From Proteromonas lacertae (lineage: Eukaryota > Sar > Bigyra > Opalinata > Proteromonadidae): a stretch of 64,000 nt of DNA. The stretch lies in contig NGBS01000323.1 of NCBI GenBank assembly GCA_002245135.1, positions 1 through 64,000 on the forward strand. The letters run 5' to 3'. The translations under genes were made by a program, and so were the position numbers. The notes under the pieces are model-generated. The model was given only the letters and a program-made list of their open reading frames with translations, was not told the origin of the DNA and ran no database searches. This document shows, piece by piece, positions 50,671 through 62,671 of this stretch (within the stretch, counting starts at the first letter, position 1; the number at the start of each line of letters is the position of its first letter).

Positions 50671-52509
50671 TTATTCACATTGTTTGGTATTATCTATTGT
50701 TAATGTATTTACAATAATTTGAGATACTATTATTTCTTCATCAACAGAAACAACTACTTTTTCAATTTTAGGTTTTATTACTCCTTTTTCCATTTCTTCA
50801 AGTTTATTCTTCTGTTCCAACATCTTCTTTTGTTCACTCAGTTTTTCTCTCCATTTTTTAGATCTTGAATTATATTCTAGACTATCTTCCACTGGAAATT
50901 CTATACCCTTTTCTAAAGCAATTTCTTCTGGAGTTTTATTCTTTCTCTTTTCTATCAATTTACTTAATCTTTTCTTCCCTCCAAATATCATTAACCATAT
51001 CACAAATACTGTTATTATTATTAAAGTTACAATTATTATTGAAATACCTCCCCAAATTGTATTTCCTCCTTGTCCAATCAATATTGATACTAATAACAAA
51101 TAAACTGGTATTATAACATATAAAACTACAACATAAGCAAAACCAAACCAATTGAATTTCTGAATTGTTTTACCAAATAAATAAGCACTATTCACTAATA
51201 TTTTTCTAATCTTTTTGATTGGATAGAATACTATAATACCAATTATATTAAAATAGACATGAACTAAAGCAGCAGCTAAACCTGGTAATTCACCAGTTGC
51301 TAATCCAGCAACAATAGCAGTAAATGTTGTACCAACATTTGCACCTAAAGTTAGTGGAAGAATTCCTTCCACTGTTAATACACCAACACCAACTAGCGGA
51401 ACTAATGAAGAAGTAACTACAGAACTACTTTGTAATACAATAGTAAGACCTGTACCTATTAACATAGCTAAATACGGATTCATATTCAACGCTTTCTTTA
51501 TATATTTATTAGCCTTACCTAATAAAAGAAACTGTAATATCCAAACCAGCATAATTAAAAATATGATAATACATACAATTGCTAATATTAATAAAAACAC
51601 ACCTGTACCAATATCACCAAATTTCCATGAAGTTTTAATAAAACTTTTCTGTATAATAGAAGCAGAATCATATTCCTTATGCCATTCATCATCGAATATA
51701 CAAACAGCTTTTCCATTAAAACATCCCAAATCAGTTTGATTTAATAAAGCACCTGCTGGTGTACATTTTGGAGCACTTCCTCCACATCCAAATGAGAATG
51801 CTTTATAAACATCTTTATTAATTTTAACAACTAATTCACAGACTGGATCTAATATATAATCTAATGGAGATGGAAAACTTGCATCAGCACTTCCTCCACC
51901 AATTGCCTTTGTTGTAGCTGAAGCTATTGTACAATAGAACCCACAACCGTTGTTAAAAGCTCCCCAAATCCATTCTATTGGTAAGAATACAACAGCACTA
52001 TAAATATTAAACATATCATTGACAGTTGCTCCTGAAGCTGCTCTTCTGAATTGTACTGGATTTTTAACATAACCATATGATACAATAACACCTTCTAAGG
52101 CAGTACCAATATTTGAACCCATTATAATATATACTGCTGTGCTTAACGGAATTGCATGAGCAGCACACATAGCTACAGTGATAGAGGTTGTTGTGGATGA
52201 TGAAGAAATTATTACTGTGAATAACCAACCAACTGCTAATGCTGTGATTGGATTGTTGCAGAAACTAAACATCTAATGAAAATAAATTACATAAAATAAT
52301 ATGTATACTTTTGATGCATCTTTACCTCCTAATATTCTAAATGAATTACTCATCATGTCTAAAGCAAACATAAAACCATATAAGGAAATGATTAACACAA
52401 TTATTCCACCTGCTACACGTACTGTCCTTATATACCATGGACGTTGTTTTTCAACTGGTAAATTATCAGTTACATCAAGTGTTGGGTCTTTAAAGTCAAT
52501 AGTATTCAT
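50671..52509 (-). CDS. SLC34-type sodium/phosphate cotransporter
   Basis: Exons 52309-52509 and 50671-52272 join over a 36-nt intron to 600 residues. The two inverted Na/Pi repeats are visible. The first has ISSSSTTTSITVAMCAAHAI with MGSNIGTALEG. The second has VLQSSSVVTSSLVPLVGVG with TLGANVGTTFTAIVAGLA. In animals the first repeat normally reads QSSSTSTS, but here the Gln is replaced by Ile/Ser, which may affect Pi or Na+ handling. A cysteine-bearing extracellular loop (GCGGSAPKCTPAG to GCFNGKAVC) lies between the repeats, as usual. The protein should sit in the plasma membrane and import phosphate with sodium. The charged C-terminus ends QCE. It is convergent with the Ig-repeat gene, 115 bp apart. 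Confidence 0.9.
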
Positions 52510-53032
52510 TGAATCTCACAGATTCTTTGTATAAGTGTTGTAATGTAAATTTGATGACTCATCAAACATTCAATTTAAAAATTATGAATCTGAAGATTCT
52601 TTGATAATGTGAAATACACCAAATAACATTACTCACAAGTCTTCATTGTATTTCTGTAATTGTAATACTTTTCACGTATAACTTTTTCAACCATATGACA
52701 AGTCATTTTTCTTGTTAAATACAATACAATAGTCTGTATCTATTCTTAGCTAATTTTCATAATCATCTGAATACCTGTGATTATATTACATTTATTTTTA
52801 ATATATGCTAAATAAACCTTTATCATAACTCAAATTAGTGAGTTCTTTATCATTGACATTCTATATGAGTATGCGTCTGTTGATATTTTCTTCCTACAAA
52901 TATTTGACTATTAATATTGAATTGCATAATATTATCTCTACTTAACTTATGTATAAGCAGAAAATTGAGAAAATCAAAATAGAATAAAAAACCCAAACCA
53001 GAATCGAACATAATATACATTTTTATAATTAT
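52510..53032. other. Intergenic, no gene seen
   Basis: About 520 bp upstream of the SLC34 gene and downstream of the LRR gene. Frames are closed and no intron chain was found. A GTTCGATTC-like string near 53,000 (minus strand) was checked as a tRNA T-loop and rejected. Confidence 0.5.
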
Positions 53033-53308
53033 TTATAAATATGGATTAAATTCATCATTTCCATCAATTGCATTTAATAATCCAGATACTGGCATAGCAT
53101 TATCCACTTCTATAATACAGTACATATATATAAATCAAAAATACTTTCAAATTTTGGTAAAAGTCCTAACGCTTCATCCAACAATTCTACTCCATCTTCT
53201 GTAATATTGTTTTCATATATTTCCAACACTCTCAATTCTGGAATGAATTTGAAATACTGTATAAGTGTCTTAAGACCTTCATCTGAAATGCATTCATTAT
53301 CTATTCAC

Positions 53309-53339
<31 letters not shown>

Positions 53340-54263
53340 CCATCAAGCCTTAAGTATTCCAAACTAGATATATTCGAAAAACTATCACAAATGTATTTCA
53401 CACCATCATCAGTAATAAAGTTGCTTTTTAAATCCAATCCAGTCAATTCAGTAATGTAACTACTATATTCATTAAAATATTTCATTCCAACATCTGATAT
53501 ATAATCATCTATCAACAATAATAATAGGTTAGACTATATACATGTAAGATGTAGATTGTGAAGATGTGGAGTGCTTTTGAAGTTTTTACATAAATATTTA
53601 AATCCTTTATCATCTATTTCAGAGTCTATTCATATATATATATTTATATATATATACGAGTTATAGAAATTTCTCTAATATAAATATTTCTGATATTATA
53701 ACACAAATAATCATAGTCACTTTGATTTTCTGAATACTTTATATTGTTCAATACTAATTGTCCTATATTAATTCTGCACTTTCTTATAGCATCCTTAAAT
53801 GCATCTTCTATTGAATAGAATATTAATTAAATGGTATTATACTAGTGAATGGATCGATTGGGAAATTGTTATAAACAATAAACTCATATTTGTGTTTTAA
53901 AAACTTCTTTTTCTGTTTGTTATAATTAGGATCATTGAAGTTTTCATATTCTAACATAATTTCATCCTCTAAATATCCTAATCTTTCATTACTTTCATTT
54001 TTTATAGATTTCAACAAATCACCTTCGTTTACATTTAACAATTCTTTTAATTTACATATGCAATACATCTTTTTATAAATATTTCCACAATTAGATTCAT
54101 TATACCTTAGTCTTAAGAAGTTTTTATCTATTTGATCAACATAAAAAGGAATTAAATCATATAATGATAACTTTGATAGTACTTGAATATTTTCTAATAA
54201 ATGTAACACTATTTTAGGAGGAATTGAAGAGATATCTATTGTCTCTACTATGTAATTATCCAT
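53033..54263 (-). CDS. Leucine-rich repeat protein, six exons
   Basis: Exons 53843-54263, 53658-53807, 53542-53625, 53341-53508, 53145-53300 and 53033-53109 join cleanly over introns of 35, 32, 33, 40 and 35 nt to 351 residues. The N-terminal ~150 residues are helical and unassigned. The C-terminal half has at least four ribonuclease-inhibitor-like repeats: ISDVGMKYFNEY, ITDDGVKYICDSF, ISDEGLKTLIQYF and ITEDGVELLDEAL, each preceded by a LxxLxL strand (LTGLDLKSN, LEYLRLDDN, LRVLEIYENN). No signal peptide or membrane helix is seen, so it is probably a cytosolic binding protein. Introns cut inside repeat units rather than at their borders. Its partner is unknown. Confidence 0.8.
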
Positions 54264-54466
54264 AATATTAAATTATTTGATAAACTAATTAAAAATATAT
54301 GTGCGGAACTATTAAAAACTCTGTTAAAACACTAAAAAAACTAAAAAAGATATACTTGAAACGTATATATTTTCAAAATTAAAAAAAACAATAGAATGAA
54401 ATATAACTGGTTAATAATAATATATAGAATTTATATATCTTTTTTTTAAATCACAATAACATATTT

Positions 54467-57400
54467 TTAACTCTCAGTTCCTGGAATATATAAAGTCTTA
54501 AATCTAGCAGCATTCTGTTGTAAGAAGTGTAATAATTTACTTTGAATCAAACCAGTGGTAGATGGAGACAAGCAATTACCTCTAAATCCAATCAAAGCTC
54601 TTCTTCTCTTAGCTAATTCGAATTCATCCTCTTCACTCTGTACTCCTTCAATCATATCAGCCAATATTTCTTGCAAACCTTCTTCATCCTTCACTACACT
54701 ATGTACTTCCATCATAAAGTCTCTGAATCTATCATGATATAGAACATCAGCCCATTCCTCTTCTAAGAAGTCCAATAAATCAGGAATTCTACCTTCATTA
54801 TATGTAGCAACTAAACTATTCACATAACTTTGATGAACTCCAATAAGTTGTTCTAAATGAGAATAATTAACTTGTTTATCACTCAAGCATGTAATTGCAG
54901 CTATAATATCATCTTTATCTAAACTGATCTTACAATATCTCGTTCTACCAGGAACAGCAGTAACAATTTCAGCTAATGGAGTTTCACCTTCTTTCAACTT
55001 ACTAGCGAAGAAGTAATTCAAATTGAATGGAACATTACATCTTACTGTTCGAGGTAAATTAAACACTGGTGGTTCATGAGTTTCTTCATTTACATCTGAA
55101 TAATCAGCGACTGGATCAATAAAGTATAATAATGATTGTGATAAACAATATCCAGCTTCTAAACTATTATATAACTCCATTCTTCCACCATGTCTGTATC
55201 TTCTACTCCATTTAGCTATTGTACCAGCTGCAAATATATTCTTATCTGTTGTTCTGAAGAATGAATCAACCACTAATCTACCATCATATACTAAACCTGT
55301 ATTGTTAATAGCAGAAAAGATATAAGGATCTACATCATGTTGATCAGCGCAAACTAATAAGTTACATTCTATTACATCTTCACTTTTACTACCATCATCA
55401 TTGAATACTGTGAAAACAGCACCTTCTAGATTACCTCTTCCATCGATCTTTAATTCCTTTAATTTGTGATGGGCAATGACTTTAACTCCTCCCATTTGGA
55501 ACTGATCATTTAATGTGTCTTGAACACAGCCATTATCACCAATTAGAGTATTTAATGTCTATATAAAAAATAATATATATATATATACCTTTGACATAAC
55601 CAAACTAATACTTCCTCTTAAAGCACCTGAATTCTGTGCAATACAATAATTCACACATGTTAATGCTTCCATTGAACTACCATATACTACTACATAACCA
55701 CCATTATCTATTATATCATTAATATATTCACCAGCTTTACCTACACTCTCTCTACCACCAGCAAATAAGACTTGAGGTGGAATTGGACCAACTTTTTCTA
55801 GAAATTTCTTAGTACTGTCTTGTAAACCAGGTGTTAATACCAATGAATCATACGGAATAACTTTCTCATTATCTAATATTGCACATTTATTTTCTCTATC
55901 TAAATCTACTACATAGTTATTGACTATCTTTACTCTGCTTTCAAATCCTTTTAAATGTAAATCTTGTGATGTATAACATGAATCTCTTTGTGCAATACTA
56001 TCAACATCTTGATAAGGTAATCCTAATGGTGAAACTAATATAATATTGGTGAAGAATAAGTATGGAATAAATATTAGATTTTCTATTGCACTTAAACCGC
56101 AATCTGAAGCACCGACTACTACAATTCTGTGGTTTAATTTGATTCTTGGTTCTGTGAGATATTTGTATGGTAAAATAGATAATGCAAATATTGAATTTAG
56201 TGTAAGATTTTCCATTGATTTTCTAGATCTAGGCTTGACTTGAATAAACTCTTCAATAATAGTAGAGAATATTCTATCAGGGTAGATTCTATAATATAAT
56301 AATTCCTTCTGATAATATCTCATTACTTCTTGCAAACAGAATCTACTAGCTGGTATAAACAATGGATTAATAACAAAATGTAAAACAGTAGCTTGATTCT
56401 TTGATAAATACTCTTTTATATCACAATAATCTTCAACAGCAAAATTGTTACAAGTCCAAGTAACTAACTGACGAGTAGTGTATTCTCTTGTACAAATAGT
56501 CAAACCTACGATTTGTTCTTGGTAGATAAACGCAAATGCAGCTTGTTCAGGATTATTTTCTATTGGTTCATTGTATATTTGTAAAACATGTTGTAATGAC
56601 TGCAATATTTCATCTTTATTATTTACATTACTTAATATATTCTTTATTCTAGGAACATCATCTAATACAATTTGTCTAAGTGTCAAATCTCTCATTGCAC
56701 TGAGTGTATTTCTATGTATTATATATAAATTATGACTGAATGAATGATCTACTTTATTAGGGACTCTAATCATTGATTGTAATAGTGGGAATGGTCTTGC
56801 TGATGGTGGCATTGTTAATATTAAATAATCCATATTAGGGAAACATTCAAAGGCAGAATCTAAGAAATCAATTGATCTACTTTGGAAGCTTTCATCTACG
56901 CAGAATAATGTAACTCCAAATGCATTGGGTCTGGTTGGAATTGTGACTGGAGTTGCTTTCAATATTTCTATTTCTCGAACTTTCTTTTTGTAGTTTGTAT
57001 CAAATATTAATTTTTCCACTGCAGTGTAAACTGTATCAATTGTTCCAGTACCATCAACAACGGTAATTGGTAATCCATTTTCTATTTCTTCAATATGTTC
57101 TCGATATAATGATAATTGTACTGCCAATGTTGCTTCTGAATCTTCATCATTCATTTCACATCGATCAGATATCTCAGCTGGAGGTGGATTGAAGTCTTTA
57201 TGATATATTTCACCTGTAACTGTATCATATAATCTACCTTGCATGTGTTCTATTCCACAGGTTTCATCAGTTTCTATTAATATAACAAAAGTTGGAGTAT
57301 TTCCACTATCACATAACATTTTATAATCACTTACTGTTTTGATCATTCCATCTAAGATATAACCACTTTCATTAATATCAAATCCCTTTAATTTCTCAAT

Positions 57401-59234
57401 GGCTAATTTGATGAGTAGTTCGTGTGGGACTTTTTGACCACTTTGACTGAATTCTCTAATTGCTTGAACTTCTGGACATCTCATTGTATTGATTTGTTCC
57501 ATTAATATTTCTGGTGATATTATCTTATATCCATATCGCTTTGCTAATAATCTGGCTTGGGTTGTCAAACCTGAACAAGGAGGACCAATTAATGCGATTT
57601 TTTGACCACGGAAACTATTTTATATAATATAAATAGTGATATATACAAGGGATTTACTTTATAATCATATTCTTGATATAAATCTGCTAGTAATTTCTTA
57701 TTAATTTTCTGATTGTTTGGATCATCTTCGCTGAGTTGTGGCAATGCTTTGAAATTAAGACAATATCTAATATCTTCTTCTAAATTGCCATCATAATCAT
57801 ATAAATTTGGATTTCCTCCTTTCTCTGTTTCTGCTGCTTTTAATTGTCTTAAATATATATTCAATTTTTGGAAAAAACTTCTTACATCTGTTTCGTATAG
57901 TTTTTCTTCTTCATTTCCGGCATTTTTCTTATCTTTCTTACTTTCCTTCTTAGCTTCAGCTGCTGCATCATCTGGACAACATAATGCTAGAATAGTTGTG
58001 AAAATATGATATCTATCTTCCAATTCGCCATCTCTCATGTACCATTCATAGAATCGATCTAATATGATTCTATCATTTCTCTCAGCCAATAATGGTTGAT
58101 ACACTTTTTGAAAATCATTGAAAGTGATTTGATTGTCTTTTCCTAAATTCAAAGCACAAATCACATCCAAGCCAAGCTCGTTTGGTTGAACTTTTGTTGT
58201 ATATCCCCATTTCTCACCTTTGGCGTTTAAATATTTGTACAAACTATTATATAACTCCTTGGGCATTCCTTCTTCACGCTTCTTAGGGAAGTCCTTTTGG
58301 AATTCTTGCCAATTCTCTTCAATAATTTTTGTCCAATGAACTGGTTTAATTACTTCTTCTTTAATGATTTCCTATTCATATGTATAAATTATGATATAAT
58401 ATATACATCTAATTCTTTTACTAAATTATCATAAGGTTCTAATTGGAAAGACTCTTGTAATACCTTTAAATCAATTTCAGTGGATATTGCCATTATACCA
58501 ACTGCTACTTTTTTGGGATTTAATCCAACCAATACTTTGTTATTATCATCAACACCATAAATCACATCAGCCAAGAAGAAATCACCATAAATACTACGTA
58601 ATACTTCTGATTGACTTTCAAATATTGGTACTAAATCATCATGATCTTGAATTCTAGCTGGTCTGATTAATAAATTAGGAATTAAGGTTTCTCTTGGAAA
58701 TATGTATACTGATGGTTCTAAAGCAAGTTCTTCACTACCATCTTCTTGTGACATTATTTTTTTCTCTCTTTCTTCTTCTTCTTCTGTTAATGGTGGCAAT
58801 ATAAACATTGAAGATAATGGTTTATAAAGTAATACACCATCTGGCTTATATAACATGCATACATCAATTAATGGTAAGATACCAAAGGCAGATGTTAATA
58901 TTTGTTTTAATGCTTCTGTATCATACAATTCTGCAGCCACAAAATATGATAACCATAAAGTAGACGATACCATAAATTCAGGATATGCATAATGACTATC
59001 AAACCATCCTACGAAATTATCATTGTATCTTTCAGGAGGTTCATTTTTGAATGCAGCGAATGCAACTAGATCGTCCTCAGCAGTGACAGCTACAACTGAC
59101 AATATACTGTGTTCCAGAATCGATAGAACGGGATTATCACCAAACACAGCTGAACTTTCTGCTCTCTGAGAATTGATTAACTTTTTAATATCGCTTAGAT
59201 CATTAACATCAGCTCTTCTCACAAGCAAATCCAT
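54467..59234 (-). CDS. CFAP61: CFAP61-like radial-spoke protein with embedded adenylate-kinase domain
   Basis: Exons 58407-59234, 57647-58371, 55589-57614 and 54467-55558 join over introns of 35, 32 and 30 nt to 1,556 residues. The N-terminal ~275 residues match the CFAP61 GNAT-like region (VRRADVNDLSDIKKLI, LLIRPARIQDHDDLVPIF). An EF-hand-like helical stretch follows. Next is an adenylate-kinase fold with P-loop ALIGPPCSGLTTQARLLAK and lid-like RLYDTVTGEIYH. The C-terminal half holds the Rossmann FAD/NAD(P)-like fold (HRIVVVGASDCGLSAIENL, VVVYGSSMEALTCVNY) and AINNTGLVYDGRLVVDSFF, typical of CFAP61. CFAP61 sits at the base of radial spoke 3 in the calmodulin- and spoke-associated complex. 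To my knowledge animal CFAP61 is shorter (about 1,240 residues) and lacks the kinase. Confidence 0.85.
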
Positions 59235-59386
59235 CTATCAAAACGATTTTTAAAAAAACCACTTATATCAAGCTTTACATTCAAGCTCAATGACTTTCGA
59301 AAATATTTTTTCATTCACCCCAAAATTAAAAACTTTAAAAATTTCACACATATATAAATATACACATATAGAAAAACAAATAAATA

Positions 59387-60781
59387 TCACTTGCTTGGAT
59401 CTCCATTCGAAGAAGATCGATTATTATGAAAGAGACTACTCTCACTCGAATGATCGTTATTATTCTTCTTATTGATAGTATTATTAGTAATAGATGTTTT
59501 TACATTGTTCGTACTACCTAATATACCTTTATTACTATATATTCTTTTCATATTATTGAATGTATCCCTACCAGATCCTTTCGATCCACCTCTTGTAGTA
59601 GTATGTCTACTGGGAGTGTTGATATAACATGAATCTAAGCATTGATTGGCTGTAGTATTACTCTGAATAGCTCTGTCTAGATTAGTATCACTTTCTGCAG
59701 TGAATTTAGCTAATATACAGTATCGATTCTCTAAATATTTATCTTGTTTTTTATTATGATCTCTTAATGGCAAATTCTTCATTTTTCTACATCTACAGGT
59801 TTTAGTAGATCGAAATTCTTGTAAATCACATCTTAGCTTATACAGCTGTATAAAAGGTCTTATATCCATTTGCATAGGGTTATTTATACTAGTTGATTGT
59901 TGTAGTGATGGAATACTAGCATAAAACCATTCTTGTAACGAACTTTGAAATTTAATTGGCTCTTCTATTACTTCTGGAAAATCATGACAAAATTTGTAAA
60001 AACCTATTCTACTTAGAACGGTATTACTTTCATCATCTTCATATATTTCCACTAACTCTTTATAATTTGATGGAAAACCAGGTGGAAATTCTTTTTTTCT
60101 ATTACTTAGATTTTCTATTATTATTTTATAACTATTTATATTAATTTGATTGGTGGCTTCTTCATCAAATAAATTAAAAATTACTATTAAAATAATAATA
60201 TATAATATATACAATCTAACATTTGTTGTGGTCGAAGATGTATAAACATCATAGTAATTAGAAAAAATTCATTATAATTTATTCTTTCAACTATATTTAT
60301 ATCATACAATAACCATATAAAATGAATATAAGGAGGATGTAATATATCACCAAATACTCCAACTAAATCTGATTCATATAAATAACTTGAAAAAATGGAT
60401 TTAATTGAATCATATAACAGTCGGATTGGATATATATAAGTATCTGGTAGTAAGGATGTATCTATAAATTGAAGGGTCTCTTGAGATAGTTCAGCTTTTA
60501 CTGCACTAGAGAAGGGATGAAAAAATTTATTGATGCTGTGTTTAACATGCATCTATAGATAAATAAATGTATAATATACGAATGGAATATCTAATGGTGG
60601 TACTGTAATCTCATATTTACTTTGGAAAGTTACATGTTCATTTACTTCTAAGAATAAAAAATCAATTAATCATACCTGCCTTTGATTTCCTCACTGTCTG
60701 ATCATTTGCTAGATTAGTTGCAGAATTTGACCTACTTGCATATTCAGATGGCATTGAGGCAGAAAAACACTCACTTTCCAT
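59387..60781 (-). CDS. EF-hand-like protein, four exons
   Basis: Exons 60676-60781, 60580-60647, 60213-60552 and 59387-60183 join over introns of 28, 27 and 29 nt to 436 residues. The central part resembles paired EF-hands. LLYDINIVERINYNEFFLI has Asp at position 1, Ile at 8 and Glu at 12 of the loop. NLFDEEATNQININSYK and VLSRIGFYKFC look like degenerate second and third hands. The order resembles calcineurin-B or calmodulin-like proteins in a larger chain, but the loops are poor and Ca2+ binding is uncertain. A basic CRCRKMKNL segment and a Ser/Asn-rich, low-complexity C-terminus follow. No membrane segment is present. I cannot name the family. It lies upstream of CFAP61 on the same strand. 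Confidence 0.65.
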
Positions 60782-61042
60782 TTGCTATTGAATTATATAC
60801 AATAAGAAAAATACATTTCCATAGGTATTATACATTTCTAAACCTCAATTTTAAAACAAACTGATCTGAAACGAATATCAAAAAATATATGGGTTTTTAT
60901 ACTAACGATAATATTTTCAAAAACTGAAGAAGAAAACCTTTAACCGAACAGAAGCTTGTCTCATTCAAATCACCTCTTTTTAAAATTCATTAGCGCCATC
61001 TAATAACAGCAAGATTCTGATTTTATAAATTTTCATTGAAGC
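60782..61042. promoter_or_regulatory. 261-bp divergent upstream region (EF-hand gene and DNA2)
   Basis: The EF-hand-like gene and DNA2 diverge from this spacer, so it should hold both promoters. No specific binding site can be named. Confidence 0.35.
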
Positions 61043-62629
61043 ATGCCAAAGGGTACCAAAAGGAAGTCTGATGATATAGATAATACAACAGTCATTCCTT
61101 CTTACACACCATATATAACTAATGAAGAGCATTCTAAATCTAATTCTAATGAAGCAATATTGGATACAGTCATTTGGAAAGAATCTCCCGGTTCTCAAAG
61201 AACATTTTCGCACATATCGTATAATTACAATATTATGATGAATATAGAAAAGATAATATAGATGAGGGATTGTCAAAATTACAGAATCTAAAGAAGAAAC
61301 TATACGCAATAGCTCCTAACCCATCTGACCCAGTTTCACCTCCTCCTGTTGCATTTAGCCTTGGCAATGAAGATGCATTTTATTTAGGAAGTCAAACAGA
61401 TGATATGAATGAAATTGTATCAGCTGCCTTTAAAAGTCCAAATGAGAAGAATAAATCAAAAATACAACAACAACAAACACCTACAAATGTACAATCTACA
61501 GTAATATCACCGATTCAATCAAAACCAATACAAAAACAAGAATCTTTTAACAAAACAACAAATTATCTTCAATCGAGTATAGTCAAAACAAAAACAATTA
61601 ATAATAATAATAATAATAATATTCCATCATATAATCCATTAAAGAAAGTAGATACAAATAGAATGAATAAACAGGTGAAGAATAACTCCATAAATAAAAC
61701 ACCAATATCAAAATATCAACAGCAACAACAGCAACAACCGCAAAAACAACAACAAAATATAACTACACCATCACCACCTCCTCCTCCAATATTATCTAAA
61801 TCAGCATCATTACAATTAATCAAACCACTCAAGCCAAATACCGTAATTAACAGTAGTAATATATCTAAATCTAATAGTAACAGTATGACTTCTATTGATT
61901 TAGATGATGAAGATATAGATTGGGCTGTAATTGATTTGATCGAATCTTCTCAAAATAGTACATCTAATTCATGTTCAAATCCACCAACTACCACTACTAC
62001 CACTAATAATAATAATGAGAATAATGGTAAAGTTAGACATTTTTCAATGATTAATGAAATGAAACAAATACCATCTAATACACATAATACAAGTACAAGT
62101 ACAAGTACAGTTAATACAGTGTCTTCTCCACCTAGGAAGACAATGAGATTGAATAGCAATAATCCAATTAGTCCAAGTAAAACATTACCAATTAAATACA
62201 ATAATAAACCAAATCAATTAAAACAAACTTCATCTTTACCACCATCTAAATCTATATCTAATAATAACAATAATATTAAACCAATTAATCATTCATTAGT
62301 AATCAATACAATCAATAAAGGTATTAATAAAATACATTCTCCCATTATTAATACATCAATATTGACAACTACGCCAATAAACATACAACAGCAACAGCAA
62401 CAGCAACATTCATGTAATAATAATTCGTTTATTATTCCACCAACAACTACAATGCCATCCTCTACATTATATTCATCATCAACATTTATATCCAAATCAC
62501 CTATCAATTTCCCTAATAATGATAAAGATGAGAATGAAGATGATAGTCTAACATTTGATGAGAGATATGTTAATTGGGATGAAATAGAGAATATGGAACA
62601 ATTATCTCAATCACAACAACAACAACAAC

Positions 62630-62671
<42 letters not shown>

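Noticed and set aside
52980-53030. tRNA-like GTTCGATTC string on the minus strand
   Set aside because: The flanking bases do not pair into a T arm and no A box or acceptor stem is found.
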